From Inia geoffrensis (Eukaryota > Chordata > Mammalia > Artiodactyla > Iniidae), in assembly GCA_036417435.1 (NCBI GenBank), contig CM070917.1, forward strand, positions 61,230,436-61,294,435: a stretch of DNA of 64,000 nucleotides, given 5' to 3'. Made by a program: the position numbers and the translations under genes. The notes below the pieces were generated by a model, which saw only the letters and a list, made by a program, of their open reading frames with translations, did not search any database and was not told the DNA's origin. Positions 45,336 through 58,189 of this stretch are shown piece by piece. Each line of letters opens with the position of its first letter. The stretch's first letter is position 1.

Positions 45336-48139
45336 AGGAAAAGTCTGGGAACCGTGTCCTTACTTGGCTACAGAAACTTCGTTCTAGCATTCCTTACCTC
45401 CCCAGTGCTACCAACTGAACACATACCAGGAACTTAGTTTCCCCCAAATAAGCATTTGTCGTGGTGGGACCGAAAACACTCTTGCTGAGGTCATCGACAC
45501 CTGATCCTGTAGACTTTTTGGTCTTTGACTCATCCAGCAGAGGCCCCTGCAAAGAAAGCTGGTTTCCCTTTTTTTTAATTACCCAGGAGGGAAAAAACAA
45601 ATTACCCAAAAGAGAGAAATTGACATCTTCACTAAATATAGTAATTATAGGTTTGCAAAGGACTTTTCACCTGAGGAAGGGGTGGGGAGCAGACCAGCCC
45701 ATCCATTTCCAGCCTGGCAGGAAGGGCTTACCACAGGGCGCAGCCTGCTGGGTATTACACAAAATGTGCGGTCCACTCAGCTCCTGTCATGTGACCCGAC
45801 AGTCCAGCCACTTCTGTCCACTGTGGTAAGTCTGGACCAGGCCAGCCACACGGAGAACCGTCGCTAGGAACCTTCCACAGGCTCCCGCTGACATCAGCTC
45901 TGGTTTGGGCCCAGCATGGGCTCTGGCCTGGTCTCCAGCGCCCAATCCCCCATCCTGGATACTTGTGAGGGGAGAGATGGTCCCCTTCTGAGGCTGCAGC
46001 CAGTCCCCACCCCACCCAGCTGTGCTTTGTAATCACTTACTCGTTTATACTGGCTTATACTGGTTCGGAGACACTGCGTAACTGGTGAACGTTCTCATTC
46101 AAGGGAAGAGAAGCCATCAGCCACGTGTCAAACTGCTTTGGGGGCTTGATTCCCAAAAGGAGAACTTCTGGGAAGCGGGAAGAGGGGCCTGGCCCTTCTA
46201 CAGTCGGTAGGGCAGCAGGAGAGCTGAGCCCCTTTTATCTGGTAGTAGCCTGGCGTCCAGGCTGAGGGGATGGGTGTGTCACAGTTTTCCGGGGGCTTTT
46301 TGTTGTGCAATGTTTTCCACTTTCACATCTCTCTGAAGCTAAGCTATGTCCTTGGGTTGTTCCCAAAGCAAACAGACAGCGGGCTGGACACAGTGCGTTT
46401 GCGCTAATGGCCTAGGGTGGTTTCCTGGTACCTGCGGATGGATCCCTTCCTCCGAGCAAAGGCGAAGTCCTAGCTCACCCCCTCCGGAGATGCTCACTCT
46501 GCCTGGGGAACGCCCTTTCGAGGCGCCCTGCTGGCCCCTGGTGGCCACCTGGGGATGCGTCCCTCTCTCGTCTTTTATCCAAAGGGTGCAGCCACTCAGG
46601 CCTCCACCGCAGAAGCCAATTTGTTGGAGGCAAAAGGGGGGCCGGCGCGCTTCTTTGTCAAGCTGCAAAGAGAGGGAGCCTGGAGTGGGCTTGCCTGCCC
46701 GAGGCTTATTATCCACATCCTGAGAATAGAAATTCCCCTTTCCTAGAGGCTGGCCTCCTGAAGGTCAAACCCTTCGATTCTTTCCTGACACAACCTTGGT
46801 AGTTTAAGTAATGAGTATACAGGATGGGCTGGACAGGGGTCGAGGAGAGGGGCCCGGAGCAAGGGACACCGTAACCTCATTCCACACGTGTGCCCCCAAG
46901 GCTTTGTGCAACCAAGGGAGTGAGGCTGTGCTGATCCGACAGGAGAACCATTTCCAAAAGGGGCTCATTGTTCTTTTTGCTCATTGCCCGAAAGCGCTGA
47001 CCACAGCAACGTGACCGGCATCTTGAAAATGAGTTGAGATGTCATTTCTCCTTCAAGGCACCATCAGATAATCCTAGCAGCCTCCTCTGAAACTCCCCGT
47101 TTCAAAACAGAATGGGGAACCTAGTATTACCTGTCAAAGCTTACAGACTAAGGAGTGAGATTATTTTTAAAAAACAAACAAAAGATGGAATGGGCTTGGA
47201 GAACGCTCCTGAGCTGTGAGGAGCTTATAGGTGGGGGCTGAAGAACATATCCTCTCTTTGCTCTTGCTGTCTCCTTCCTAGAGCTGCAGTCGTTGCGGTT
47301 CTGTACACAGAAGTCCTCGAGAGAAATGCTTGTGGGCTGCTCTCCCAACCGCATCCCTCTGGTGGATCCAGGGGAGGGAGCCCTGTCTGGGTGCCAGGTG
47401 GCTGCTGCAGTGATGCAGAGCCCAGGAAGGGCACAGTCCAACACCCCACCTCCCCCTGGCTCCGTGCAGCAGGCTGATGGGTCCCGGGAGGGAGGGACAG
47501 ACAGACGGCTCTGATGCAGAGTTAGAAGGACACATCCATCTTCCTGACTCGGCATGACCTAGAAAAATCCATAGCATCAGAACTTGGTATTTGCAAACAA
47601 GCACAAGGATCCTATCTTTTTTTTTTTTTAAGGATCCTGTCATTTTAAGCTGAGGTTCCAGTTGCCACGTGACAAGTATCTGTGACCACTCGGCTCTCAG
47701 ACTGAGAACTTTGAGCACTTAAGGAGGGAAGACAGTCTAACTGCAAAACATGATTAGCATGGAATCGGATCTGCCGCCTTCATCTCTTGGCAGGGGTAAG
47801 TGTTATCCTAAGGGGAGAGGTGTGTTGAGTCCTCAGGGGTGGATCTGTTACCCCGATTTGCAGCCATTAGTGGTGCAGGAGCCACACAGGCTGGGGAGAG
47901 GCTGAGTGGCAGCCCAGAGACAAGCAAACCCCAGGACACTGAAGGCCAGGTCTCTGAGGTCTCAGGCATTTCTGAAATGCTGAGGACCCTGAGTGGAATA
48001 GCAGAAGCCTAATTCTAATTCTAAACCGAGACTTGGCCATTGTGTGTACTTATCAATGACTAGCAGGTCGCCCGTGAAGAAATGGTCCTAAGAGATGTGG
48101 AAAACAAATCTGGAGTACCCACCAGCCCTTGAGAAAAAT

Positions 48140-48385
48140 ATCTTAAAAAATATTTTTTATTGAAGTATAGTTGATTTACAATGTTGTATTAGTTTCAGGT
48201 GTATAGCAAAGTGATTCAGTTATACATATACCTATTTTTTTTCAGTCTTTTCCATTATAGGTTATTACAAGATATTGAATATAGTTCCCTGTGCTCTACA
48301 GTAGGTCTTTGTTTTTCTCTTTTATATATAGTGGTGTGTATCTGTTAATTCCAAATTCCTAACTGAACCTCCTCCCTACCCCCAA
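48140..48385 (-). mobile_element. L1 3'-end fragment, artiodactyl type
   Basis: TTTTTATTGAAGTATAGTTG, TTTACAATGTTGTATTAGTT and ATAGTTCCCTGTGCTCTACA are the antisense of the cetartiodactyl L1 tail. A short CHR SINE interrupts it at 48397. Confidence 0.8.
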
Positions 48386-48396
48386 GAAAAATATCT

Positions 48397-48494
48397 GTTT
48401 TTTTCTTTTTGGCTGAGCCACATGGCTTGTGGGATCCCAAGCCCTTGGCAGTGAAAGCGTAGAGTCCTAAGCACTGAACCGTCAGGGAATTCCT
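48397..48494 (-). mobile_element. CHR SINE, short form
   Basis: GGCTGAGCCACATGGCTTGTG ... CCGTCAGGGAATTCC with exact 11-base target-site copies GAAAAATATCT (48386-48396 and 48495-48505). Confidence 0.92.
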
Positions 48495-48528
48495 GAAAAA
48501 TATCTTTGAGAAAGGAGAGCCTTGAGAC

Positions 48529-48650
48529 TTCCCTGGCAATCCAGTGGTTAAAGGCTCTGAGCTTCCACTGCAGGGTGTGCAGGGTCTATCCCTGGTTGGG
48601 GAACTAAGATCCCGCATGCCACGTGGCGGGGTACCCCCCCCCCCTCAAAA
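48529..48650 (+). mobile_element. CHR SINE, short form
   Basis: GACTTCCCTGGCAATCCAGTG ... CCCTGGTTGGGGAACTAAG. Flanked by AAAGGAGAG copies. Confidence 0.88.
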
Positions 48651-48659
48651 AAAAGGAGA

Positions 48660-49235
48660 GACGCGAGGTTCCTCAAAAAGTTAAACATAGAGTTACTGCA
48701 TGACCCAGCAGTTTCGCTCCTGGGTACTTACCCAAGAGAACTGAGAACATGTGTCCACACAAAAACTTGTACACCAATGTTCATAGCAGCTCTATTCACA
48801 AGAACCGAAAGGTAGAAACAACCCAAGTGTCCATCAACAGAGGAATGGGTAAAAGAAATGCGGCATATCCATACTCAGGAATAGTATCTGGCCGTAAAAA
48901 GGAATGAAGTCCTGATCTATGCTACTGTGTGGATGAACCACATGAACATTATGTGAAAGAAGTGACAGAAGCCATATACAAAAGGCCACATATTGTGTGA
49001 TTCCATTTAAGTGAAACGTCCAGAATAGGTAAATCCATAAAGACAGAAAGCAGACTGGTGGTTGCCCGGGGTATGGGGAGTCACTGCTTAATGGATATGG
49101 GTTGTATTTAGGGTGATAGTTTTATTATGGGTTTTGTTTTGGAACTAGTTAGAGGTCATGGTTACACAACGTTGTGAATGTGCTAAATGCCACTGACTTG
49201 TTTATTTTATGTTATGTGCAGTCATCCGAATTTTT
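48660..49235 (+). mobile_element. L1M-type LINE 3' end
   Basis: GTACACCAATGTTCATAGCAG, AACAACCCAAGTGTCCATCAAC, GGCCACATATTGTGTGATTCC and TCCAGAATAGGTAAATCCAT follow the well-known L1 ORF2 3' end and UTR. It is frame-broken. Confidence 0.85.
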
Positions 49236-49268
49236 TTTTAATGTTCATTTACTTCATTTATTTATTCC

Positions 49269-49396
49269 TTTTTTTTTTTTTTTTTTTTTGGCCACACCTT
49301 GGCTTGTGGGATCTTAGTTCCCTGACCAGGAATTGAACCTGCGCCCTTGGCAATAAAAGTGCAGAGTCCTAACCATTGGACCTCCAGGGAATTCCC
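49269..49396 (-). mobile_element. CHR SINE, short form
   Basis: A long T-run, GGCCACACCTTGGCTTGTGG, and the end CCTCCAGGGAATTCCC. Confidence 0.9.
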
Positions 49397-50269
49397 AAAT
49401 TTTATTTTATTTTTTCAAAATGAGGGACTTGAACCAGCCATGACCCTTTCAGGATCATTTTTTGTGATGCACAAAAAGTCCATTTCTAAGGATGCAGTTG
49501 AAATTCTGATTTGGGAGGTGTTAGATATTTATTCCAGGCATTTGTTAAAGAAGGGTAAGGAGGACTTTCTTCAGGCCCATCTTGATGGGGGCAGGGACCA
49601 CTACCTGGGGTCTTGCAGCTGTCGGGGAGGGAGTAGAGATTGGGCTCAACTGTGAATATAAGGAAAGGTGGGAATGTATAGCCAGGGAGCAGATCGGGGT
49701 CAGTGGATGGAAGATTACTAAGAGGAAACATCAGGGGAAAGGGGAGGTTTTTGCTAAACTGACCTACCTGAACTTGCCAAAGGCAGGCCAGGGGGCTCAG
49801 ACATCACCCCAGGGTGGTGGAGGATGGGGAACCTCAACAGATATTGAAGGTGACCAGACGTGGAGGATGGGGGATTCTGGCTAATCCTGACTTAGCAGGA
49901 TTCTTGCTAGAACTGGACTCTGCAAAGCAGGACACAGAAGCCCAGGGTTTGACACCTAGTCAGAAGAGGGCTCAGATGAGCCCGATTAGATCAAAGAGAG
50001 AATCTTTCTCCTTGTCACTAAATTATTCGGAGTCCAGTAATGTCAGCCTCATGGAACCATTCAGAGGCTCCTTCCCTCTTCTTTCAGGGATGAGGGGTGG
50101 CTGCCAGTGCTTTGGTGGCATTATTTGGAGGGACTTATCTTGTCTCAAAAGTAGTGTCACATTGTGGGGTCCCTAAATGCCGATCTTTGGCCACTGTTAT
50201 TTTCTTTTCGTTTCTCTGTATTTCCCCCAATAGTTATGCAATATGTGTGAGGTTTGTTTTTTTCTAAGA

Positions 50270-50270
<1 letters not shown>

Positions 50271-50326
<56 letters not shown>
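50271..50326 (+). repeat. TG microsatellite
   Basis: About 28 uninterrupted TG units. Confidence 0.97.
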
Positions 50327-50328
<2 letters not shown>

Positions 50329-50344
50329 ACTGAAGCACTTTGCT

Positions 50345-50515
50345 GCGTGGAGTTTTTATTGAAGTATAAGTATATACAGGAAAGCACACATCATAAACTA
50401 TGAATTTATGCACCAGCACACCTGCATTAACAAAAGAGCACATCCTAGAAACCCCTGGTGCGCCCTCCCAGCCACTCGCCGTCCCGCACAAGATAACCAC
50501 TCATGCAGTGTATTT
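50345..50515 (-). mobile_element. L1-type fragment
   Basis: TTTTTATTGAAGTATAAGTA and CATCATAAACTATGAATTTA ... resembles an antisense L1 tail. Confidence 0.45.
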
Positions 50516-50775
50516 TTATATTTGGGAAGAAATACTTAAAATTTAAACAAAGTGAAAATACATTAGAGATGGAAAAATTTTTAATCCAGCCTTTTTTATT
50601 TGTGAAGGCTCTTCCAAATGGCTCAGATGTGGTAAGGGCTGAGGGCTCTAAGTGGGTTTGGCCTCGGGATATTCCGAAAGGAAAGCAGGAGGCAGCTGGC
50701 AATAGCCACGGGATCAGCTGATGGACCCATCTCCTTTCTGGGTCATTTGGCACCTTGGCTCCCAAACTAGCCAGC

Positions 50776-50900
50776 ACATTGGAACCCCCTGGTGGAGCTT
50801 CAGTATTACAGATACCTGGGTCCCACCCCCAGAGATTGTGATTTAACTGGTCTGGAGTGTGGCCGGAGCTTCAGAGTTTTTCAAAGCTCTGAAGTGATTC
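50776..50900 (+). mobile_element. MER5A-type DNA transposon
   Basis: GGAACCCCCTGGTGGAGCTT ... GGGTCCCACCCCCAGAGATT matches MER5A. It is cut at its 3' end by the SINE at 50914. Confidence 0.65.
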
Positions 50901-50913
50901 TAATAGGCAGACA

Positions 50914-51049
50914 GGGCTTCCCTGGCAGTCCAGCCGTTAAGACTCTGTGCTTCCAATACAGGGAACGCAGGTTTGATCCCTGGTCGGGGATCCCACATCC
51001 TGTGCAGCGAGGCAAAAAAATTTAAAAATTAAAAATAGATAAATAAATA
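50914..51049 (+). mobile_element. CHR SINE, short form
   Basis: GGGCTTCCCTGGCAGTCCAG ... GGTTTGATCCCTGGTCGGGG with AAATA tail. Exact 12-base target-site copies AATAGGCAGACA at 50902-50913 and 51050-51061. Confidence 0.94.
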
Positions 51050-51710
51050 AATAGGCAGACAAATGTGGGAACTGCTGACTTAGCATAAAAGGAAGATCTA
51101 AAGCCTGTTTTCCAAGCTGGCAGGCAAACTCAAAGGCCTCCCAGAGATTCTGCAACTGCCACAAAAAACTTTCCTATTCAGGAGCATCATGAATGGTCAT
51201 GGTCCCACTGACTATTTCACGTCTGGAAATGAGTCAGGCATAGTACAGAAATGACACATACTATTACAGCCTCTCCCCACATCCTCCCAGGCACTGGCTT
51301 GGGAATGTGGGAATAGTGACAAAGCTGGCTACTACCCAGGCGCCAGGAAAATGGGGGGAGGGGAGTTATTACAGTCGCTCCCACTAGGTGTGTCAAATGC
51401 TCACAGACGCTCTTGTGAATTAAAAAAAAACGCAATTAAATCTTATTTCCCTGTTGGACAGTAATACAATTTTGAAAACGCTCTTTCTTTATATCGAATT
51501 GGTATTTAATTACCAGGGGGGATTCTATTTTCCCCGAAAGGCAGATGCAGTTACCTTCCCACCATGAGGACTCTCACCCTGGGGGGTCAGCCTTGGAAGT
51601 TCCTGCCCCCTCCACCTCATCACACTGTACCTTCATGATACAGGTCAGATTTCTAAGAACCTGTGTTTCTGTGGTGGTTGTTTGGAATAGTGGTTTAAAA
51701 TTTACAGAAG

Positions 51711-51936
51711 GGGCTTCCCTGGTGGCGCAGCGGTTGAGGGTCCGCCTGCCGAGGCAGGGGACGCGGGTTCGTGCCCCGGTCCGGGAAGATCCCACATGCC
51801 GCGGAGCGGCTGGGCCCGTGAGCCACGGCCGCTGAGCCTGCGCGTCCGGAGCCTGTGCTCCGCAACGGGAGAGGCCGCAACAGTGAGAGGCCCGCGTACT
51901 GCAAAAAACTAAATTAAAATAAAATAAAATAAAATA
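51711..51936 (+). mobile_element. CHR-derived SINE, young toothed-whale form
   Basis: Near-consensus GGTGGCGCAGCGGTTGAGGG, GGGTTCGTGCCCCGGTCCGG and GTCCGGAGCCTGTGCTCCGC with an AAAAT repeat tail. Target-site copies AAAATTTACAGAAGG and AAAATTTACGAAGG. Confidence 0.95.
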
Positions 51937-52244
51937 AAATTTACGAAGGAATGGGAAAGGAGTGACAGGAGGAAGAAATGGGCAGGTGGGGGAGGACGGG
52001 GCGTGGGGTGCGGGGGGAGCTGGAATGCTTTCATGTCAAGGGTTACCCAGCTTGTGAGCTGGTACTGTGCCTAGGCTAGAACTTGGGCTTGGAATGGTGT
52101 TTGACCTGTATCTTCCCGCCAGCCCAGATATCCCACTTGTGCAAACCCTTCTTGGACAATCACTAGAAAGACAATTAAGTTTTCATCCAAGAAAGCACCA
52201 TATGTTTCTTCAGAAACCTTTCAAGTACTTGACTCCCTAGGGAA

Positions 52245-52660
52245 GTGTTCCAATTATCTGTTTCCGAGTGAGAAATCACCCTAAGATGTAGTGGCTTGAA
52301 GCAATAATTTACTGGGTCCATCGTGGGTTGATTGGGCTCAGCCAGGTGGTTCTCACTTGGGCACTCATGTGATTACAATGTCAGTGGGCTGAACATCTGA
52401 GATGGGTCCCTCCCGTGGGACCACTGAGGCAGGCTGTCAGCTGGTTCAGCTGGGGCTGTCAGCCGGAGCGCCTGTGTGGACTCTCCATGTGACATGGCAG
52501 CTAGGTTCCCGGAGGGAATGTCTCAAGAGCATCATTCCAGGACACCCAGCGGAAGCTGTGTGGCTTCTCATGCCCTGGTTTTGGAAGTCCCAGGCCATCA
52601 CTTGTGCCACATTCTACAGCTCAAGCAAGTCACTAAGGCCAGCCCGGACTCCAGGGAATG
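52245..52660. mobile_element. Old interspersed repeat, family uncertain
   Basis: AATTATCTGTTTCCGAGTGAG ... GCTCAGCCAGGTGGTTCTCAC ... CAAGCAAGTCACTAAGGCCAG resembles a common mammalian repeat (LTR- or DNA-type). I cannot name it safely. Confidence 0.45.
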
Positions 52661-53282
52661 GAACCAGGGTCCTTCCCCCATGGTCAGGGAGGAGGGACTG
52701 ATGGAGGCCATATTTAGGGGCTCTCAGTTACTTACCTTAGGAATTGAGAATTGGGACAAATTTAGGGAACTGCTTCACCCTTAAGGAAACTAGTTTGTAG
52801 CTTAAGAACAAGATTCCTTCGAATATATTTTCAGGAACCCCAGCGCCGTGTTGATCAACGCCCCAGCTTCCATGGGTCTCCTTGCTTTAACTGAAACCAG
52901 CCACCCTGCCTGACGGCGTCCATCCTTAAGCCACCTCTCTACCCCCGGAAGCTGCTGATCTTCCACTTCCTTCTTGATACAAGTGCTAACATTCATCACG
53001 CTCTTATTTTGCGCCAGACAGTGTGCTGAGCAATGCGTGCACTTAGCCCATTTCATTAGGAAGACTTGTCTTGTTGAAGTGCCCATTAAGAAAAGGTTGA
53101 TTGTTTGTTTGTTTCCAGTAACTACCGCCAGCTGTGCTCTGTCCAAACCCCCCTTTGTTACTGGCTGAAAGACTCCCCATTAAGGCACCTCAATCTGATT
53201 CCACTGTTCCAGTCACTTTCTTTTGTTATTAAGGCGGCCCCACTTGGGAGTTTAAGACTTGTCCATTTAGGAACTCAAACTT

Positions 53283-53406
53283 GGGAATTCCTGGTGGTCC
53301 AGTGGTTAGGACCCAGCACTTTCACTACAGGGGCCCCGGGTTTGATTACCTGGTCCCGCAAGCCGTGGGCATAGCCAAAAAAAAAAAAAAAAAGAAAGAA
53401 AGAAAG
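53283..53406 (+). mobile_element. CHR SINE, short form
   Basis: GGGAATTCCTGGTGGTCCAG ... with an A-run and GAAA tail. Target-site copies TCAAACTT at 53275 and 53407. Confidence 0.9.
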
Positions 53407-53560
53407 TCAAACTTACCTCAAGCACAGGCTCCAGCACCGAAGCAGGGATGAGGCCTGTCTCTCACAAGCCGCCCATTGCTCTGTGCTTACTTCGTGAGGT
53501 TGAGGCAGAGGGGAGAGAAATAGAAAACAGATGTGTTTCCTGTGGTGACTAGTTGGGGGC

Positions 53561-53588
53561 GGTGATGTGGTGATGTGGCGGTGATGTG
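53561..53588 (+). repeat. GGTGATGTG short tandem repeat
   Basis: About three imperfect copies of (GC)GGTGATGTG. Confidence 0.8.
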
Positions 53589-53632
53589 TCCTGTGCCCTG
53601 CATCTTTACTGCTGACCCAACTCATTCTCTAG

Positions 53633-53837
53633 AGCAGGGTTTCTCATCCTCAGCACTATTGACATTGGGGGCTGGATTATCCTCTGTTGTGGGGACCTGT
53701 CCTGTGCGTTGTTTAGCAATATCCCTGGCCTCCGCCCACTAGATGCCAGTAGTACTTCCCAGGTTGTGCAACCAAAAATGTCTCCAGTCATTGCCAATGC
53801 CCCCTGGGAGCAACCTTGCCCTGGCCGAGAACCAGTG
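53633..53837 (+). mobile_element. MER20-type hAT DNA transposon
   Basis: TTTCTCATCCTCAGCACTATT ... CCACTAGATGCCAGTAGTAC ... AATGTCTCCAGTCATTGCC; better preserved than the copy at 17985. Confidence 0.65.
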
Positions 53838-54559
53838 CTCCTTAGACTTGATGTGGACAAGTGGGCGGCCCACAGGCCTGCCAGCAGAGACTCTCTCCCA
53901 AGGGGCTCCCCTGGTTACACATTATTGCTGACCTCTGGAGGTGGCCTCATGCCATATTTATTGCTCTGAGGAGGTTCCCAATCCCAAATCCCAGAATCTG
54001 CAATTCCATCCATACTTTGGATCCGACTCTGGGGCTGTGGGGTTGTATCCATCTTCTGAGGGGATGGGTGGATCCAGTCCTTTGCCTCCTGGCTGACTGC
54101 CCACCATGCCAGCTCCTCTGGGCACTGTCCAAACTGCAGGAGCCCCAGGGCAGATCCACCAGCCCACGGCCAAGTGGACAGCCAAGTGGGAGACAAGATG
54201 TTCCTCTCTACTGTCCCACACACTTTACAGTGACTCCACTGTGTCCCCAACCCCCCTCACCCCCGCCTGGTTTCAAGAGAAGCCAGTCAAGTCTTCATGA
54301 ACAAGCAACCTCCCACCCTTCCTCTCTCCCTTTTTCTTGAGGCAGGATGCCATGACACCAACTACCCACAGTTGGGCCAAACTTCACAGGTTAAGACCAC
54401 CATCCTCCACAAGACTGTCCAGACACCAGCAGCAAGTTTGGGGGTCCCCTGGCCACACTCACTTTTGACCAGCTGGCTACAAATTCGGGGGTTCCCACTA
54501 CCCCCTCAGGTTCAACAATTCACTAGAATGACTCACAGAACTCAGGAAAGTGCTGTACT

Positions 54560-54900
54560 TGCTATTACAGTTTAATGATAGCAAAAGGATGCAGATCTGA
54601 ACCAGCCACAGGGAGCGACACCTAGGGTGAGGTCGTGGGGGGGGGGGAGGTACCGAACTTGAAGCTTCTGGCGTCCTCAGGGACACGTTACCCTGTTGGC
54701 AGAGCACTGCCAACCAAGGAAGCTCACCGAGCTTGGGTGTCTAGAGTTTTTATTGGGGTTTCATTATGTAGGCACAATTGATTAAGTCATTGACCATTGA
54801 TTGAACTCAATCTCTAGCTCCCCTTCCTTCCCCAGAGTTTGAGCTAATATCACGTGGTTTATCCTAAACTATCAGATGGAATTGGAGGGGCCCACCATGA
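54560..54900. mobile_element. Old interspersed repeat, family uncertain
   Basis: TGTACTTGCTATTACAGTTTA ... TTTTATTGGGGTTTCATTATG ... TTGATTAAGTCATTGACCATT resembles a known dispersed repeat whose name I am not sure of. Confidence 0.4.
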
Positions 54901-55127
54901 ATAACTGACTCTTCTATCACTCAGGAAATTCTAAGGATTTAGAGGTGACCTCCCAGGGACCAGACAAAGGCCAGCCGAATGCTGGATTACACACAGGATT
55001 TAAAGAGTCAGTGCTGCCTGGCATCTCCCAGCCAGCTCCCGGCTGGTAGTTCTCTGAACATAGAATGTGGGGTGCATTTTAATTCTTGGCAGTAGGCTCT
55101 GGCAATTCTTGGAAAGCAGGAAAGATC

Positions 55128-55325
55128 CTGCCAGGCACCTCCCTCCACCTTGTCACACATGCATCATCTCATTTAGTCCTCACCACCACCCCCAGGCAGG
55201 TATTATTGTGATCACCGTTCCACAGATGAAGAAACGCAGGTACAGGTTGACGGACTCCCCCCAGGTGAGTCAGCAGAGCAGGACTGAGTCCAGGTCTGTC
55301 TGACTCCAGAGCTGCCCCCTCATGG
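55128..55325 (-). mobile_element. MIR
   Basis: CATGCATCATCTCATTTAGTC ... CACAGATGAAGAAACGCAGG follows MIR in antisense. Confidence 0.7.
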
Positions 55326-56197
55326 GTGACGGAGCCCTGCCTCCTGCCCCCACCACTGGTGTAGTCCTACCAGCTCCTCAGGCGGCCTCCAGAACACCTC
55401 TCTTCCTCCTGCAAAGCCCTCCCTGTTCTGACCCTCTGCTACCGGGCTCACCTCTCTGAACACCCCCTCTGCTGTTGGCCACTCCTGACGTCTCTGTTCC
55501 CCGCTCACCATCTTCTTGGCTCCAAGTTCTGAGAACGCGTAAACATTAGGTTCTGGGAGTTGGACGCCTGCCATAATCTCTCTCCGACCTAGAATGATCT
55601 TCATCCGCGTCTGACCTCAGCCCCGGCTCTCGTGTTCGCGGCCGGACCACCACCCCTTCTCCAATGCTAAAAGCCACATGCCAGCCTGCCCTGCTTTCTC
55701 CCTCTTGTGGCCACACTGTCATTCAGGCTTGCCTCTAAACCTCTGGCCTTGAGCACCCCACCCTCTTCCTCCTCCAATCCGCTGTCCTGAGGCTGTGGGG
55801 AAGGAGAGGAGGGGCAGTGCTTCGAGTGGGGACCACACGCAGCTGCGTGATGCTGCTGGGACTCTGCGAAGCCCGTTTCTCCTCTGCGGCCGCTCCCTTC
55901 CAGCCTCTGCCGCCAGGGGCGCTAGTGGGGCCCGCACGGCTGGAAGGGGAGAAAGGGCCGCTGCTTCCTGTCTGCTCTCCTTGGTCACCCGAGCATCACC
56001 CTGGCAATGGTGACATCTGGTTCCAGGCTCCAGTGTCCCTGCGCTCCCAGAACCTGCCTGTGTGGCTCACAGAGGTACCGCGCCAGCTGGGCAGTGCCTC
56101 CTCGCCGGAGATCCGAGTGCCAGCTCCGTGGGACCCCTCCTCCAGGCTTCTAGAATCCCCAAATCCCAACCTGTCCTCTTGGTTCCCCATTCATTGG

Positions 56198-56220
56198 CGG
56201 GGGGTGGGGGGGGGTGGGGG
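56198..56220 (+). repeat. G-rich tract
   Basis: GGCGGGGGGTGGGGGGGGGTG pattern; quadruplex-prone. Confidence 0.85.
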
Positions 56221-56329
56221 TAGCTGCTTCCTGTGGTCTCCCAGTGTCGGCTTTCTGCCGCTTCTATCTTGCAATACCCACTTAACCAATTCTCTATATT
56301 AAATTCTTTGTTAAAATAATGAATGTGTT

Positions 56330-56450
56330 GGGAATTCCCTGGCGATCCAGTGGTTAGGCCTCTGCGCTTTCGCTGCGGAGGGCGAGGGTTCAATACCTGG
56401 TCAGGGAACTAAGATCCCACAAGCTGCTAGGCGCGGCCAAAAAGAAAGAA
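56330..56450 (+). mobile_element. CHR SINE, short form
   Basis: GGGAATTCCCTGGCGATCCAG ... CTGGTCAGGGAACTAAGATC, with similar flanks GAATGTGTT and GAACGTGGTT. Confidence 0.92.
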
Positions 56451-56524
56451 AGAACGTGGTTTATTTTCCTGGTTGCCTCTGACCTAATACATGTGTATAA
56501 ACATTTTCCATCTCCCTTCGCCTA

Positions 56525-56715
56525 ATAGCTCATACGTGCCAGACCTTGTTCTGTTTGACATGTATTAACTCACTAATTATTATTATCCCCACTTTACAGG
56601 GGAGAAAACTGCGGCAAAGGGAGACATAATTGTTTGCTCGGGATCACACAGCTGTTAAGAGTGGGCTCCAAGAGCCTGGCTCCCGAGATAACACTCATCT
56701 ACACGCGCTGCAGCG
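56525..56715 (-). mobile_element. MIR
   Basis: TGCCAGACCTTGTTCTGTTTG, ATTATCCCCACTTTACAGGGG and GGATCACACAGCTGTTAAGAG follow MIR in antisense. Confidence 0.75.
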
Positions 56716-57941
56716 TCTCACTGCTGACAGTGAGTTGGTGTAGCTGGGGCATTAAGTGACCACATAATGTTCCCATTTATGGATGGACGAGGGCTAGTTT
56801 TGGATATTTGTTTCATGTGGGGGTTTTAGCTATTAGAGAGCCTGGATCCCCTTGAACCTGACACACTTAGGTCACTTGAGCCAGGGACCTTACAACTTTC
56901 CGAATTATTTTGGTCCATGATTTGTTGTAACCTGTCTCCTTAATGTTTAACCTTCTATCTCCTCAGCCCCGACTCCCCGTGGCCTTTTTCCTCCTTCCAT
57001 GTCTTTCCCTATGAGCCCACCTTGCCAGTGTGCCGCTGTAAATCTGGAGATACGGGCGAGGAGTCGTCTCCTGTTTGGCAGACTCTAGAAGGTACTAGGA
57101 GGCACTATGGTCTCACCTTGAATCAGAGTCTTCAACGAGGTATGGGTATTGGTGATACCCTGAAATGCCTCCAAAGGCCTCCACCAAGAGTTCCTGAAAA
57201 CCCCATGACAGAAGAGGTTCTGTCCTACTGAGACTCTACGCCAGATTCCATTTCAGACTTTCCAGCGGCCGGCAGGGCAGCTGCTCTCTACCACTGCCCT
57301 TGCTGAAGCTGGGAAGGGTCACTCCCAGCGCGCTCGGCTCTGTCTGCCCGGTATTTTGCCCTCGCCCCCAGCATGGTTTCTGGTGTCCTATGGAGAGAAT
57401 CAGCTTAGAGATCCAAGTCGGTATTATTTTTAGAACTAAAGATCCTTCAGTCTCAGCTTGCTTGGGCCTGTTCAGGCAACGAGAACGGGGACAAGTCTCA
57501 TATTTTTCCAAAGTTCACGTCGGAGACGTGCAACGTGGAGGCAACACTTCTGAATCATTGCCTAAAATGTTCTCCTTTGTTGCAAACACTGACCTTGTCT
57601 TCCAAATGATTCACTCCCTGGGGACGAGGCTGAGCCATTCTAAACACACCCCTCTTTGTCTTCTCTGCTCATTCTTGGACAATTCTTCGAGCCAAATCTG
57701 AACATGGGCTTTCTCTTCTAGTTTTTAGAAGAGAGGAGATTATATTTCCATAATTCATGCTGAACCTGCAGCCCAGTGAGCAACAGGATTTTTTTTTTTT
57801 TTTTTTATATAACTTGAAAACTGAAATTGGGTTGAATATGGAAATGTCAACTTGCACTGAGCAGAGCTGTCTTTGTTTTTGCAGGAAATGTCCAACAGAT
57901 TTGGAGCCTCAAGGATCAGCCTGTTTTATAGAGAAACATTA

Positions 57942-57966
57942 AAACAACAACAACAACAACAACAAA
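57942..57966 (+). repeat. AAC microsatellite
   Basis: About eight CAA units. Confidence 0.9.
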
Positions 57967-58189
57967 AACTGGAACTGAGCAAGAGAAGTCTCACTTCAAA
58001 CTGCAAAAAACACATTCTTTGCAAAATGAGCAGACGTGTCTTTCTACTCAGTCCAGACCCTGTACTGGTCAGAGTTCTCCAGAGAAGAAACAGAACCAAC
58101 ATGCTATCTATCTATTTAGAAAGCAAATGTTGAAGAGCTAAAAGGAAAAAGAAAAAAACTCCACAATCAGAGAAGGAGCAGATGAAATA

